Program-made: the position numbers and the translations under genes
DNA from: Pseudomonadales bacterium
Lineage (GTDB): Bacteria > Pseudomonadota > Gammaproteobacteria > Pseudomonadales > Azotimanducaceae
DNA: 64,000 nucleotides
Direction of reading: 5' to 3'
Assembly: GCA_028285415.1 (NCBI GenBank)
Contig: JANQPF010000001.1
Span: 1 to 64,000 of the forward strand
Notes under the pieces: generated by a model
What the model saw: the letters and a program-made list of their open reading frames with translations, nothing else
Told to the model about the DNA's origin: nothing
Database searches by the model: none
Shown: in pieces, positions 7,629-17,008 of the stretch
Layout: each line of letters begins with the position of its first letter
How positions within the stretch are numbered: the first letter of the stretch is position 1

Positions 7629-9299
7629 GTGCGCAAACAAGACGACACCCTAGACGACACCGTAATCGCAGTTACCCAGATCTTGCCTGGTTTGAAGCGC
7701 TACCGGGATCTCGGTTTGCTCGGCGAAGGTGGCATGGCGACCGTTCATCGTGCCCTGGATCAGGGGGAGCTACAACGGGAAGTTGCCATAAAAATCGTCA
7801 AAAAGAGCAAGGCGAAAGACAGGAATTTCGTTAAACGGTTCAAAGCCGAGGCGAGAACGGTAGCTTCACTGACCAGTAATCACGTTATCAATGTATTCGA
7901 CTACGGCGAGATCAACGGTCAATCCTATATGGTCATGGAATACCTCAAAGGCGGAACGCTGCAGGCTGCAATTGGGTCCACCGGTCTGCCCTGGAGTCGG
8001 GTATCGCGTTGGGCATCCGAGCTTGCCTCTGCTTTGAACCATATCCATGGTCAACCGAAGCCGATCGTTCATCGGGATGTCAAACCCAGCAATCTTCTGA
8101 TCCGCAGTGACGAGACCGTAGTTGGCGAGAGTGAAGGCACGCTTGTGCTGGCAGATTTCGGCATTGCCAAATCAAGCGCAATCGATAACAAGACGGTGGC
8201 CGGTGCTGCCGTCGGGGCGCCGGGATATATGGCACCCGAACAGGCGCTGGGGCTGCAGGTCAGTCCCGGCACAGATATGTATGCGTTTGCTCTGGTGTTC
8301 TACGAGATGGTGGTCGGCACGCTTCCCGGCGTGAGTGAGCACCCCGTTGCAGATCCCGAAAAGAATGGAATTCTCGATACCCTCGAAAGTCGGGATATTC
8401 CCCATGAAATAGCAGCTTTCGTTAGCCGCTGCCTGGTTCGCGACCCCGAGCTTCGACCGACGGCAGCGGAGTTTTCGTCGATCCTGTCTTCGCCGACACC
8501 TGACAAAGCAGGGTGGTTGGACAAGGTGTTCTCTGGAAAGGTCGGTTGGGTGCTGGCGATTGTTCTGTTGCCAGTATTGATTTTCGGCACTTACTTCTTA
8601 CCGCTGGAGGATCGTACGCCCAGGGAGACTCCGATAGAACCTGACGCGGCCAAGGTCGTGCAATTGGCAGGCAAGCCATCTGATCTGCGCTTGTTTATCG
8701 ACGGGGTAGAGCACAGCATGCCGATTCATCTCGAGAACGGGCGTTATAGTGCGATGGCGATCGCTCGCGGATATCAGGGATGGTCGGGCGAGGTACAGAT
8801 AGCAGACGACGTAAACACAATCGCAATAGAATTGAACGAGTTGAGGTATCCAACGCCTGAACAATTCGCACAATTTCTGACGCTCTGGAATGAAGGAGGT
8901 CCAATGCCTGCTGCGCTGCCCTGGCCATTAGATGACTTTGTCACGGCTCATGCTGGCAACCTCAGCGATGTGGACCTGAAGGAATGGATCAGCTTGGCGG
9001 ACAACGGTGATGCCGGTGCGTCGCTGCTGGTCTACCTGCTTGATGAAAAAGGAGTAACCACCGAGATCAGCACGGAGGCGCTGCAATGGTTGAAGCGCGC
9101 AGCGGGTGATGGTTATGGGCTGGCTTCACTATGGCTCGCGGTGCAGGATTATCGAAGGGTCCTCAGCCGGGAAATACCGCCAACTGAGGACCTGCGTGAG
9201 CTTTTTCTTCGAGCGCAAGATCAAGGGATTGACCCATCGATTGTTGCCCCTTCGCTGCGCTTTCTGGATGCCGCGCTTGCAGCTGCTGATAACCCCTAA
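7629..9299 (+). CDS. Transmembrane Ser/Thr protein kinase (Hanks type) with PEGA-like and Sel1-like periplasmic region
   Basis: 556 residues, GTG start. Kinase domain about 24-290: glycine loop GEGGMATVH, Lys55 in VAIK, HRD at 148-150, DFG at 176-178, and GAPGYMAPEQ as the activation-segment end. One transmembrane helix spans about 305-325. The extracytoplasmic part has a PEGA-like beta domain (about 340-400, LRLFIDGVEHSMPIHL...GRYSAMAIARGYQGW) and then helices resembling Sel1 repeats (ALQWLKRAAGDGYGLASLWLA). The kinase would face the cytoplasm and the C-terminus the periplasm, as in PknB-type sensors. Its stop overlaps the convergent OmpA-type gene stop. All catalytic residues are present. 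The partner and substrate are unknown; the adjacent envelope cluster is the obvious candidate. Confidence 0.92.
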   Translation: MRKQDDTLDDTVIAVTQILPGLKRYRDLGLLGEGGMATVHRALDQGELQREVAIKIVKKSKAKDRNFVKRFKAEARTVASLTSNHVINVFDYGEINGQSYMVMEYLKGGTLQAAIGSTGLPWSRVSRWASELASALNHIHGQPKPIVHRDVKPSNLLIRSDETVVGESEGTLVLADFGIAKSSAIDNKTVAGAAVGAPGYMAPEQALGLQVSPGTDMYAFALVFYEMVVGTLPGVSEHPVADPEKNGILDTLESRDIPHEIAAFVSRCLVRDPELRPTAAEFSSILSSPTPDKAGWLDKVFSGKVGWVLAIVLLPVLIFGTYFLPLEDRTPRETPIEPDAAKVVQLAGKPSDLRLFIDGVEHSMPIHLENGRYSAMAIARGYQGWSGEVQIADDVNTIAIELNELRYPTPEQFAQFLTLWNEGGPMPAALPWPLDDFVTAHAGNLSDVDLKEWISLADNGDAGASLLVYLLDEKGVTTEISTEALQWLKRAAGDGYGLASLWLAVQDYRRVLSREIPPTEDLRELFLRAQDQGIDPSIVAPSLRFLDAALAAADNP

Positions 9300-10312
9300 C
9301 CCTCGTAGCGCCCGATGCGAACGAACTCGACCCTGCGGTTTTGCTGTCGGCTATCGTCGCTCGCGTTAGTTACTTGTGGTCTGCTCAGTCCAAATCCAAC
9401 AGGACGCAGCCGTTCAGGCGCGATGCCGTAAACTGACGTCAACGCTTCTACCACCCGCTTCGCTCTTCGCTTCGACAATTCCATGTTGTATTCGTGGGTT
9501 CCCACGTCGTCCGTATGTCCTTCGATCCTGAACTTCGCGGAAGTAAGCAGCGGGTCGCTCAGTACGTCTCCCCACAGCGCCAGGCTATCCAGCGCGTTTC
9601 CCTCAATCACGTCTGAATTGGTTGCAAACAGGATGTTCAATGGTATGGACGGACTGCTTGCCGAACGTGTTTTCTGCGTGAAGTACCGAACAATGTCGTC
9701 CTTAGTGTAGTCGGCAACGCTGTCCCTCCCGTCTATGCTGATGACCTTTCCCACCAAAGTGACTTGAGCATTCAATAGAGACGCTTCGATTTCGTCAGCG
9801 AACCGTAACGCTTCGGCAGGATCGAGTGCCAGAATCCCGGATTCTCTGATGTCTATTGTCGGGAGGTGATCGCGAGTCTCTGATAGCACGGAAAAGAATC
9901 CACGCTGTCCAACTGGTGCGGAAAACGTGCGTGATCCTTCCTTCGGAACGAAAACGGTTTGATCAGCCGGTACATAGTTTCCGGCACGACCAAAATCCGG
10001 CTTCTCCACGATGATCATACCCTGGGGTGTCACCTCGAGAAGCAGCGCGAACCTGGGTGAGGCGGAACGCAGTTCGACTTCAAACGCATCTCCGATGCGA
10101 GACTCACCTTCCGAATGGAGTTGCAGCCTTACGTCCGGCGGATTCGTGGTGAGTGCGTGCATGCGCTCCAGCAGTTCGGAGGTGGGTTGATTTGCAGCCG
10201 ACGCCAGTGCTGCGTACCCCACTGTTTGAAATACTAGAGTGAATACCAACGGTCTCGTGACGAAACACAGGAATCGTGTCCAGGAAGTGTCTTTCTTGGT
10301 ACTAAAGTTCAA
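9296..10312 (-). CDS. Exported DUF4384-like / OmpA C-terminal domain protein
   Basis: 338 residues. The TTG start at 10312 follows GAGGAG by 7 nt. The signal peptide ends near residue 39 (AALASA). Residues about 60-155 resemble DUF4384: a YRIGD-like SRIGDAFEVELRS, then LLLEVTPQGMIIVEKPD and VFVPKEG. Residues about 225-335 are an OmpA-like peptidoglycan-binding domain (ILFATNSDVI, FRIEGHTDDVGTHEYNMELSKRRAKRV, RPVGFGLSRP, NRRVEF). DUF4384 domains are often found next to CHAT, TPR and kinase proteins. It lies 35 bp downstream of the TPR-CHAT gene and is the last gene of the four-gene minus-strand run. Probable role: anchoring a periplasmic complex to peptidoglycan. Confidence 0.9.
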   Translation of the reverse strand: MNFSTKKDTSWTRFLCFVTRPLVFTLVFQTVGYAALASAANQPTSELLERMHALTTNPPDVRLQLHSEGESRIGDAFEVELRSASPRFALLLEVTPQGMIIVEKPDFGRAGNYVPADQTVFVPKEGSRTFSAPVGQRGFFSVLSETRDHLPTIDIRESGILALDPAEALRFADEIEASLLNAQVTLVGKVISIDGRDSVADYTKDDIVRYFTQKTRSASSPSIPLNILFATNSDVIEGNALDSLALWGDVLSDPLLTSAKFRIEGHTDDVGTHEYNMELSKRRAKRVVEALTSVYGIAPERLRPVGFGLSRPQVTNASDDSRQQNRRVEFVRIGRYEG

Positions 10313-10347
10313 GATGATTCTCCTCAGTCAGCCTTTGCGCGATTGTA

Positions 10348-13300
10348 CTAACCGCTGTCTCCGACGATCACGAAAGGTCCCCAGTAGACGGGGTGTGTGA
10401 ATTGGGCGCCATGTTCACCGTTTAGCATGCTGAGCATTGCCTGTCGTAGCGCCTCGCTTTTTTTCTCATCACCTGCGCCAGCCTCCCAGTTTCGAATGGT
10501 ATTGACTATCAGTGGTACTGTTGCGGATGACGACACTGCCCAATGACTGACCAGCAGGGAGTGGGCTCCCGCGAGAAAGAATGCGTTGGTCAGCGAAGAT
10601 AGTCCCTCCGCACCTCGGGCGTTGTCCGTGACACCCGTATTGCACGCGGAGAGGAGAACCCAATCCGAATCGATCGAAAGCTGCGAGATCTCACTCGCGG
10701 TGAGGATTCCGTCGTCGCTGCGCGACGGCTGCTCCGGTGCTGACAGTACCAGCGCGGGTTGTGCCAGCCCATGAAACTCACCGGCCACCAGCGCGTGTGT
10801 GGCAAACGAAATCAGGCGGTAATTCACCAGCTCGGTACCTTTCACCCGTCCCTCTGTTGCCATGGCGCCGAGGTATATGTCGGATTCCTGCTCCCCGATC
10901 AGCTTTTGAATCTCCTCCAGTTCAGTCTTTGTTTCCGGTAAGGGCTCAAGGCTGGCGATTGCCGATGTGTTTGACCCGAGAATGAGTGTGTTCGCGATTT
11001 CGGACGCGCGCCGTGTACCTCCTCCTTGGGGAAGGGGAGTGGATTGAGCGACGAAATTGGGAGCGCCGAAGCCAAGGAATCTTTTTCGTTCTTCGGCTGG
11101 TGGCTTACGCATTCTCCGCAGACTGACAAAAGCGCTCGCCGACGGTGTGATGGAAAGGCTGAGGTCCTCGACCAGGTACCGTGGTGCCTCGTTCTCTGTC
11201 CTGCCTGGCGCGGTTATCAGAACATGCGGCGGCACGCTCTGGAAAGCATCATCCAAAACCATGATCAGGTGATCAACATTCTTCAGCTGGCTCTCGAAAT
11301 GTCCAACTGAACCTCGGTACAGGGCGTGCGCTGAGGCTTCGGCAAAGGTTTTCGAGGCGTTAAAATCGTCAAAATTCAATGATTGCCTGATCTTGGTAGC
11401 GTGGCGGCGCAGCAAGTTGCGATCGAGTTCCGAATGCGCGCAGAGAAAACCATCGTTCGTTACCAAAACACCGTACGTCCCCGTTGCGGTGACGGTTTGC
11501 ATGTACATCGCCTCATCAGGCTCGAGCACATTGCGAATGTCGTGCGTGGAAACGAATGGTGAGAAAGTAACGGATGCGTCGTTGTTTTCGAATTGTGTTT
11601 TTACTTTCACCAGGTTCCGTTCGACGCGTTTCTGCTCTTTTTCAATCTCCCTCCGCGTTTGAGCAGTTGCGGTAATCCAAGCAATTCCCAGTTCACGCTT
11701 ACGTGCTTCCAAGGCAAGCTGTTTTCTGACAGCGCCCGGATCCGCACTATCGGCGACCCGGGTTAAGGCAAGCGCTTCAATGCCCGTGTGTACGGATTGC
11801 ATCGCGCGGAACCATGTAGTGTCGGCGCTGCTGGACGGGCAGGTATCGGCAAATTCGAGGTAGTGTTCGTAGATAGAGCGGTAGTGACGCTGTTCGGAAA
11901 CGTTCAGACTGAAAGAAGCCTGTTCTCTGGCAAGCAGACGGTTCTGCAGCTCAACCACAGCCCGGAGGCTGTATTCCAGAGCCTCAGAGTCTTCTCCTTT
12001 GCGGCTGAGAATTCTTGCGTAGGTATCGAGAGCTTTGGCGAGTCCCCATCCGGACTTGGCGCCGTGAAGCGAACGAATTTCGACCGCAGTACCGGCGTGC
12101 TCCAGCGCTGTATCGAATGACCCGTCTCGCATGTAAATTTCCGCGAGTTCCAACTGCGAAGGTGGCAGGTCGCTTGAGACGCTGCCGAGTTGGCTTTCTA
12201 TCTCAGCGGCGCCTTCTTGCAGATGGCGGATTGCGTTTTCGGTGTCCCCGAGCTGCGCGAGGATCGCGCCTTTCCCCACGTTTGCAAAACCCTCTCTCAG
12301 CTTCCAAACCTCACCCAAAGAAGCAAAAGTCTCCAGTGCCCGTGTCATGTCCGTTGCCGCCTTGGCAACGTCACCCGTTTCGAAGAGGGCGAAAGCGCGC
12401 TGCGATAAATTAATCGCCACTTTGCCGCTGTTTTCCCCCAGACATTTGGAGTAGATACGAATGGCTTGGGTGAAGTGTGGGATGGCGCGTTGGTAGTCAC
12501 CCAACAATATGAACGACGCGCCCAGTCCCTGATGTTTGTCAGCGGCTTCAGGCATCTGGTCGGCATTGCGACGCTTTGTGCTATCGAGGATGCGGTCATA
12601 GATGAGAGCCGCTTCGGTCGCCTGCCCGCGGGCGTTGTAAATCGAGGCGAGTTTGCTGAGCGCACTGTTCTGCATCAGTTCATCGGAGGAATCTCCCAGA
12701 ACTTCCAGCACAATCTCCATCGCTTCGTTGAGTTTTGACTGGTTTTTTGCAAGCTGCGCTTGTTTGAGTCTGACGTCCAGCTGTTCCGAGTTGGCCTGTC
12801 GTAGTAGAACCTCGGCGCGCTCGAATTGACGGCGGGATGTTGCGAGGTCAATCCGCCATTGCAGTGGCAGAAGATCTTCTTCCGGGAAAAGCTCGCGAAT
12901 GTACGGTTTGGCAAATGGGTCGCCGCTATATGAAGCAATTGTCCATAGGTTGGATCGCAAGTTACGCGCGCGCTGTGCATATCGTTCTTCGTTTCGATAG
13001 GCTTTGTAGGCATCAAAAAAACTGGCCGAGGCCCGCTCGCAATGCCCTAGCGCGAGCTCGCTAAATCCGCGCCGTGCAGAGAAGTAGGCGGTTTTGGTTG
13101 ACTGTTTTCCAAACGTCGCGCGCGCGAGCGCGAGGGCCTGAGCTGAAGCTTCGTCGGCGCGGTCCTGATTACCCAGAGCAAGCGCAATTCGCGCGATATC
13201 GTCGAGGAGATAAGGTTTGGCTGACCGCCAGTCCTGCGTGATCGCTTCAGGCAGAAGGCGCTCAGCGAGCGCCATCGCTTTTTCATACTCTTGCGCTCGC

Positions 13301-13425
13301 TCCAGCGTGCGGATCTGATCGAGTTGAACTTCCGGCGTTGCGTCATTCGCTGGAGACAGTGCTGCGGCTGCCGGAAGGACTGCAGCAACCCACATGATGC
13401 TGCAGGCAATCACGCGCAGACGCAT
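10348..13425 (-). CDS. Secreted TPR-CHAT (caspase-like peptidase) protein
   Basis: 1025 residues from the ATG at 13425, chosen because it opens with a signal peptide (MRLRVIACSIMWVAAVLPAAAA). Upstream in-frame codons overlap the FecR gene. Residues about 30-560 are helical repeats; several match TPR consensus (LGASFILLGDYQRAIPHFTQAIRIY, AILSRKGEDSEALEYSLRAV). The C-terminal CHAT domain (about 700-1020) has the caspase-type dyad His877 (FATHALV) and Cys928 (LLSACNTG), followed by GAEGLSSLTNAFFLAGAHSLL. CHAT proteins in Craspase and gasdermin systems are cytoplasmic; an exported one is different. It starts 7 bp after the FecR stop, so the two are translated together. Confidence 0.92.
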   Translation of the reverse strand: MRLRVIACSIMWVAAVLPAAAALSPANDATPEVQLDQIRTLERAQEYEKAMALAERLLPEAITQDWRSAKPYLLDDIARIALALGNQDRADEASAQALALARATFGKQSTKTAYFSARRGFSELALGHCERASASFFDAYKAYRNEERYAQRARNLRSNLWTIASYSGDPFAKPYIRELFPEEDLLPLQWRIDLATSRRQFERAEVLLRQANSEQLDVRLKQAQLAKNQSKLNEAMEIVLEVLGDSSDELMQNSALSKLASIYNARGQATEAALIYDRILDSTKRRNADQMPEAADKHQGLGASFILLGDYQRAIPHFTQAIRIYSKCLGENSGKVAINLSQRAFALFETGDVAKAATDMTRALETFASLGEVWKLREGFANVGKGAILAQLGDTENAIRHLQEGAAEIESQLGSVSSDLPPSQLELAEIYMRDGSFDTALEHAGTAVEIRSLHGAKSGWGLAKALDTYARILSRKGEDSEALEYSLRAVVELQNRLLAREQASFSLNVSEQRHYRSIYEHYLEFADTCPSSSADTTWFRAMQSVHTGIEALALTRVADSADPGAVRKQLALEARKRELGIAWITATAQTRREIEKEQKRVERNLVKVKTQFENNDASVTFSPFVSTHDIRNVLEPDEAMYMQTVTATGTYGVLVTNDGFLCAHSELDRNLLRRHATKIRQSLNFDDFNASKTFAEASAHALYRGSVGHFESQLKNVDHLIMVLDDAFQSVPPHVLITAPGRTENEAPRYLVEDLSLSITPSASAFVSLRRMRKPPAEERKRFLGFGAPNFVAQSTPLPQGGGTRRASEIANTLILGSNTSAIASLEPLPETKTELEEIQKLIGEQESDIYLGAMATEGRVKGTELVNYRLISFATHALVAGEFHGLAQPALVLSAPEQPSRSDDGILTASEISQLSIDSDWVLLSACNTGVTDNARGAEGLSSLTNAFFLAGAHSLLVSHWAVSSSATVPLIVNTIRNWEAGAGDEKKSEALRQAMLSMLNGEHGAQFTHPVYWGPFVIVGDSG

Positions 13426-13432
13426 ATTTCGG

Positions 13433-16400
13433 CTACGGCGTGGGCGGGACTTGTTCAGCCGCAAACGTACCGGAAGCGCGATAGATGTCAGCGCCTTCTG
13501 TCTCGAAGATACTGAATCGACCGACCTCACCTTCGCGGTTAGGCCCGACAAAATTGCCATGCAGCACGCCCTGTCGGATTGGTAGATCGCTTGCATCATT
13601 TGCCCCTAACACGCCGTTAAACAAGACGTCTCCATCCAGTAGCTGCGTCTGGCCCGTGTAGTCGACACCATCGAAATACATGTCGACTGTGCCGCGTCGC
13701 GCATTGAAATCCCACTGGTTGGTAAAGGTCCCCAACGCCACATAGGTACTGACGCCGTCATAGACGTTGCCGAGTGCATGACCTTGATACTCCGCCACCA
13801 TTGTTGAGGGCAACTCGCTCGCATCAGGGGTGGCGATTCCGGCCGCCCAGGTGCCCAGATGCACATGCTCACGAGATCCTTCGATGACTACGGTTTCCCC
13901 GAAGAAGAAGCCCCACTTGACGTGCTCATAGCCTGCCATCTGATCCTTGAGTGCGGCGGTATCGAATGGCGTTGCCGTGCCTGCAGCGTTCATCAAAGGC
14001 TCAAGCGCTGGCAAACCACCAACAACACCGACGTTACCGTCTTCCGAGAGCGCACCGAATTTTTCATTGTCGATGAAAGTACTTTCGCCCGCAGATCCAC
14101 CCAGATTGAGGTCCGTTGATGTTTGAGTGATGGGCCCTCGCAGCCCACCTAACGTGGCTGAGACCGAAAAGTTGTCGGGATTGAGCGTGAGACTAAAATC
14201 TTCGCTGACCACTTGACCCACACCGAGCGTACTGCCGTCCGTCGATTGGAATTCCGCGAGTCCCGCTGCCCAGCCGGTGAGAGTCTGCGCGGTACGGTCT
14301 GTCACAGATGCGTCGAGAGAACCATCTGCAGTGCTGCCGACCGCGGTTGCGAGTCGCAGATAGTAGAAATCGTTGTCCGTGTCATCGGCAAAGTCGACGG
14401 GACGTTCTTGCCCTCTGGTTGGATCTGGATCTTCGCCTGTTGGAGGGTAGTAGTTTTCAAAAGCAATAAAGCCGACGCGCCCACTGCTGTCTTCGAGTGA
14501 GGTGTTTCCTCCGCCGGTCGCACTGCTGTAAAACGGACTGGTCAACAATACCGGCCCGGCTTGGAGACGGGACGAGCCCAGCGTCGTGCCATTCAGCATT
14601 GCCCGATTCGTGCGTTCGCCGCTCCCGCCATCAAGCAGGGAAAGGTCGTAAACGAGCGACCCGATGGACACAGAAATAGACGAGTTCTGCGCTTCAGCGG
14701 TCCCGTCCAGAGCAAAGTCCATGTGAAACACACGGCTGGTCGGAGAATCATCAGAGCTTGCAGCCGGGCTGATGACCCAAAGCCCGGCGTCCACAAAGCT
14801 GGTACTGCTGGCCAGCAGGTCGAAGCCTGCAACCCCCGACTGGGCCGTCTCTGCCCGTAGAAAGCTTCGATACCCGAGTGCTGCCAGGTTGGCGGGAGCC
14901 CTTTCATCGGGCTCGAGATAGCCGTCGAGTCCCGGTGAGACGAAAAAGCGATCGATGGTGACCTCATCTGACGTGCTTCCCGTCACGCGTCCGGAAGCGA
15001 AGACGAACACTCCATCTGCACCTGACGTCTGGGTTGTTTCAATGTACAGGAAATTGTCAGGGCTGATGACACGTCGATCCACGTACGCGACGTTGCCATC
15101 GTCGTCAAACGTCTGAGGGGCAGCGCTGAAACCTGCTTTCAAAATGTCGTATTCGTTGTCTACATCGACAGCTGAAAAGAGGTATCCATCTGGTCGAGTG
15201 AATAGAATAGAAGGGGTATTGTCGATCACCGGGTCTACCGCTGGTGGATCTTTCGGAAGTTGGATGCGAATCCCACCGAATCTGCCGAAGAACTGAAAAA
15301 TGCTGATCTTGTCGCCGTCCCAGGTGCGAGCGAATCTGCCACCACCAAGCGCCGGGTCGCTTGCGATAGTCTCGAGGAAGGTATAGCCGTCGAAAAACTC
15401 AACCTCTCCAGGTGGTGCGCCTAGACGATCATAGGTTGATACAAATCGGGCGGGTGGTGTGATCGACGAGAGATCTCTGCGGGCAAATATCCGATTTGTC
15501 GCTCTAGTTCCGATAACTTCCAGCGGATCGGTTGAATTATGGACAATGGTAATAATGTCTGCCTGTGTAACGGATAGATCTTCGTCAGCAGTGTTATTGT
15601 TGATTGGATCGTCGTCTTCGACAAAACCAACGTTGGGGACGTCACTCCCCTCCAAGCCGTCACCCGTCGCAGCTCCGCTGTCGACGTCGTTGGGTTCGTC
15701 TGGAAGGGTGATTGGCTCGGGTTCGCTATCGCCACCTGTATCGTCCCCGGTACCCGTATCGTCCCCGGTACCCGTGTCGTCCCCGGTACCCGTATCGTCC
15801 CCGGTACCCGCGTCGTCCCCGGTGCCCGTATCGTCTCCGGTACCTGTTCCGGTATCGTCCCCGGAACCTGCATCGTCCCCAGTACCTGTTCCAGTGTCGT
15901 CCCCGGTGCCCGTATCGTCTCCGGTACCTGTTCCAGTGTCGTCCCCGGTGCCCGTATCGTCTCCGGTACCTGTTCCGGTATCGTCTCCAGTACCTGTTCC
16001 AGTGTCGTCCCCGGTACCCGTTGCGGTATCGTCGCCGGTATCCGTTCCCGTATCGGTGTTGTCCCCGGCATCCGATCCCGTGTCATCGCCGGTATCCGTT
16101 CCGGTGTCCGTGTCGGAGTCCATATCAGAATCCGTCTGATCGTCATCGTCAGTGCCGTCGCGAATCAGTTCTTCCGTTTCGTTGTCCTCGCCGGAATCTT
16201 GATCGTTCTGCTCTGACTCACGCTCGTCAGACGTGAGATCGTTCGCTGCCAGCAATTGACCCCGCTGATCAACGTTCTCTTCTTCGCCACTCCCGTCGCC
16301 GTTCTCGACAACATAGAGCGGCACGATCCCGCTCAACAAACCGGGATTCATCTGCGCTACCAGCTCACCCAGCGTTTCGTCATCCACCTTGCGCGGCTTT

Positions 16401-16987
16401 GTTACTTTGTTGTCTGTGATTTCTGTTTGAAAGCCCGGGCGGACGATATCGACCGACTGGTCATCGGAGCTCACTGTCATCGACCGGCCGAGGGCCAGCG
16501 TGGCGAGGGTACGGTTTTCGTGCACCTCGATATAAGCAATCCCGTTGTCCAACTCGATATCGCCGTGTTTGGTACCAATCTGCACCGAGTTCGTGTTGTT
16601 GAGCACACCGCCAACCGCCCGTAACAAACCGCTCTCTAAAGCGGCACTCAACTCCCCCAGCCGCGTACCGGGGTCGTAAGCGTAGTTGTGGACTTTGAGC
16701 TTCGAATTGGCTGCCAGGGTTAGAGAGCTACCGTCGACGAAAAGAATCTCCAGTGTCTCGTTGTGACCAGTGGAGAACGTTTCCCCCGCCACTGCCGATC
16801 GTTTGAGACTCCGTACCACCGGGCGAGCTTCGGTCGCTTCTGATGAGATGCGTAGCGTTGCGCCAACGCCGGGTTGCGATGAGTCTTGTTGCTCGGCCAG
16901 GCTGTGGGTGCTCAGAATCAGGCAGGCGATGGTCACCATCAATGCGCATGTTGGTCCGGGCTTCGATTTTGTCATTGGTTCATACAT
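13433..16987 (-). CDS. Giant exported FecR-domain protein with Asp/Thr/Gly repeat linker and TbpB-like C-terminal barrel
   Basis: 1184 residues. Signal peptide about 1-31. A FecR-type beta domain covers about 45-195 (GNETLEILFVDGSSLTLAANSKLKVHNYAYD, then a second strand set ending VRPGFQTEIT). Residues about 285-418 are an acidic low-complexity linker built from GTGDDT-type units. About 420-1050 is beta-rich with no family I recognise. The last 125 residues resemble the eight-stranded lipocalin-like barrel of TbpB/Lipoprotein-5 (YVALGTFTNQWDF, GTVDMYFDGVDYTGQT, GVLHGNFVGPNREGEVGRFSIFE, YRASGTFAAEQ). No lipobox is seen. It is preceded by the TPR/barrel gene (22 bp gap). Inference: an extended surface or periplasmic protein handled by that barrel protein. 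Confidence 0.85.
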   Translation of the reverse strand: MYEPMTKSKPGPTCALMVTIACLILSTHSLAEQQDSSQPGVGATLRISSEATEARPVVRSLKRSAVAGETFSTGHNETLEILFVDGSSLTLAANSKLKVHNYAYDPGTRLGELSAALESGLLRAVGGVLNNTNSVQIGTKHGDIELDNGIAYIEVHENRTLATLALGRSMTVSSDDQSVDIVRPGFQTEITDNKVTKPRKVDDETLGELVAQMNPGLLSGIVPLYVVENGDGSGEEENVDQRGQLLAANDLTSDERESEQNDQDSGEDNETEELIRDGTDDDDQTDSDMDSDTDTGTDTGDDTGSDAGDNTDTGTDTGDDTATGTGDDTGTGTGDDTGTGTGDDTGTGDDTGTGTGDDTGTGDDTGTGTGDDAGSGDDTGTGTGDDTGTGDDAGTGDDTGTGDDTGTGDDTGTGDDTGGDSEPEPITLPDEPNDVDSGAATGDGLEGSDVPNVGFVEDDDPINNNTADEDLSVTQADIITIVHNSTDPLEVIGTRATNRIFARRDLSSITPPARFVSTYDRLGAPPGEVEFFDGYTFLETIASDPALGGGRFARTWDGDKISIFQFFGRFGGIRIQLPKDPPAVDPVIDNTPSILFTRPDGYLFSAVDVDNEYDILKAGFSAAPQTFDDDGNVAYVDRRVISPDNFLYIETTQTSGADGVFVFASGRVTGSTSDEVTIDRFFVSPGLDGYLEPDERAPANLAALGYRSFLRAETAQSGVAGFDLLASSTSFVDAGLWVISPAASSDDSPTSRVFHMDFALDGTAEAQNSSISVSIGSLVYDLSLLDGGSGERTNRAMLNGTTLGSSRLQAGPVLLTSPFYSSATGGGNTSLEDSSGRVGFIAFENYYPPTGEDPDPTRGQERPVDFADDTDNDFYYLRLATAVGSTADGSLDASVTDRTAQTLTGWAAGLAEFQSTDGSTLGVGQVVSEDFSLTLNPDNFSVSATLGGLRGPITQTSTDLNLGGSAGESTFIDNEKFGALSEDGNVGVVGGLPALEPLMNAAGTATPFDTAALKDQMAGYEHVKWGFFFGETVVIEGSREHVHLGTWAAGIATPDASELPSTMVAEYQGHALGNVYDGVSTYVALGTFTNQWDFNARRGTVDMYFDGVDYTGQTQLLDGDVLFNGVLGANDASDLPIRQGVLHGNFVGPNREGEVGRFSIFETEGADIYRASGTFAAEQVPPTP
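15733..16112 (-). repeat. In-frame tandem repeat encoding the GTGDDT linker
   Basis: About 380 bp of near-identical 18- and 24-bp units (consensus on the plus strand GTATCGTCCCCGGTACCC and variants) encode GTGDDT and GTGTGDDT. All unit lengths are multiples of three, so gain or loss of a unit changes linker length without a frameshift. Unit sequences at the centre are almost identical, indicating recent expansion or gene conversion. Confidence 0.92.
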
Positions 16988-17008
16988 ATTCGTTTGCCGT
17001 TTCTTAGC

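Noticed and set aside
15733-16112. CRISPR-like array in the FecR gene
   Set aside because: Units are contiguous and coding, without spacers of constant length and without cas genes in the window.
15459-16236. Long plus-strand frames within the FecR repeat (SSPVPVSSPVPV- and RPRYPYRPRYP-like)
   Set aside because: They are antisense images of the GTGDDT repeat; the reverse-strand gene has a signal peptide and domains, and the frames have no start signal or family similarity.
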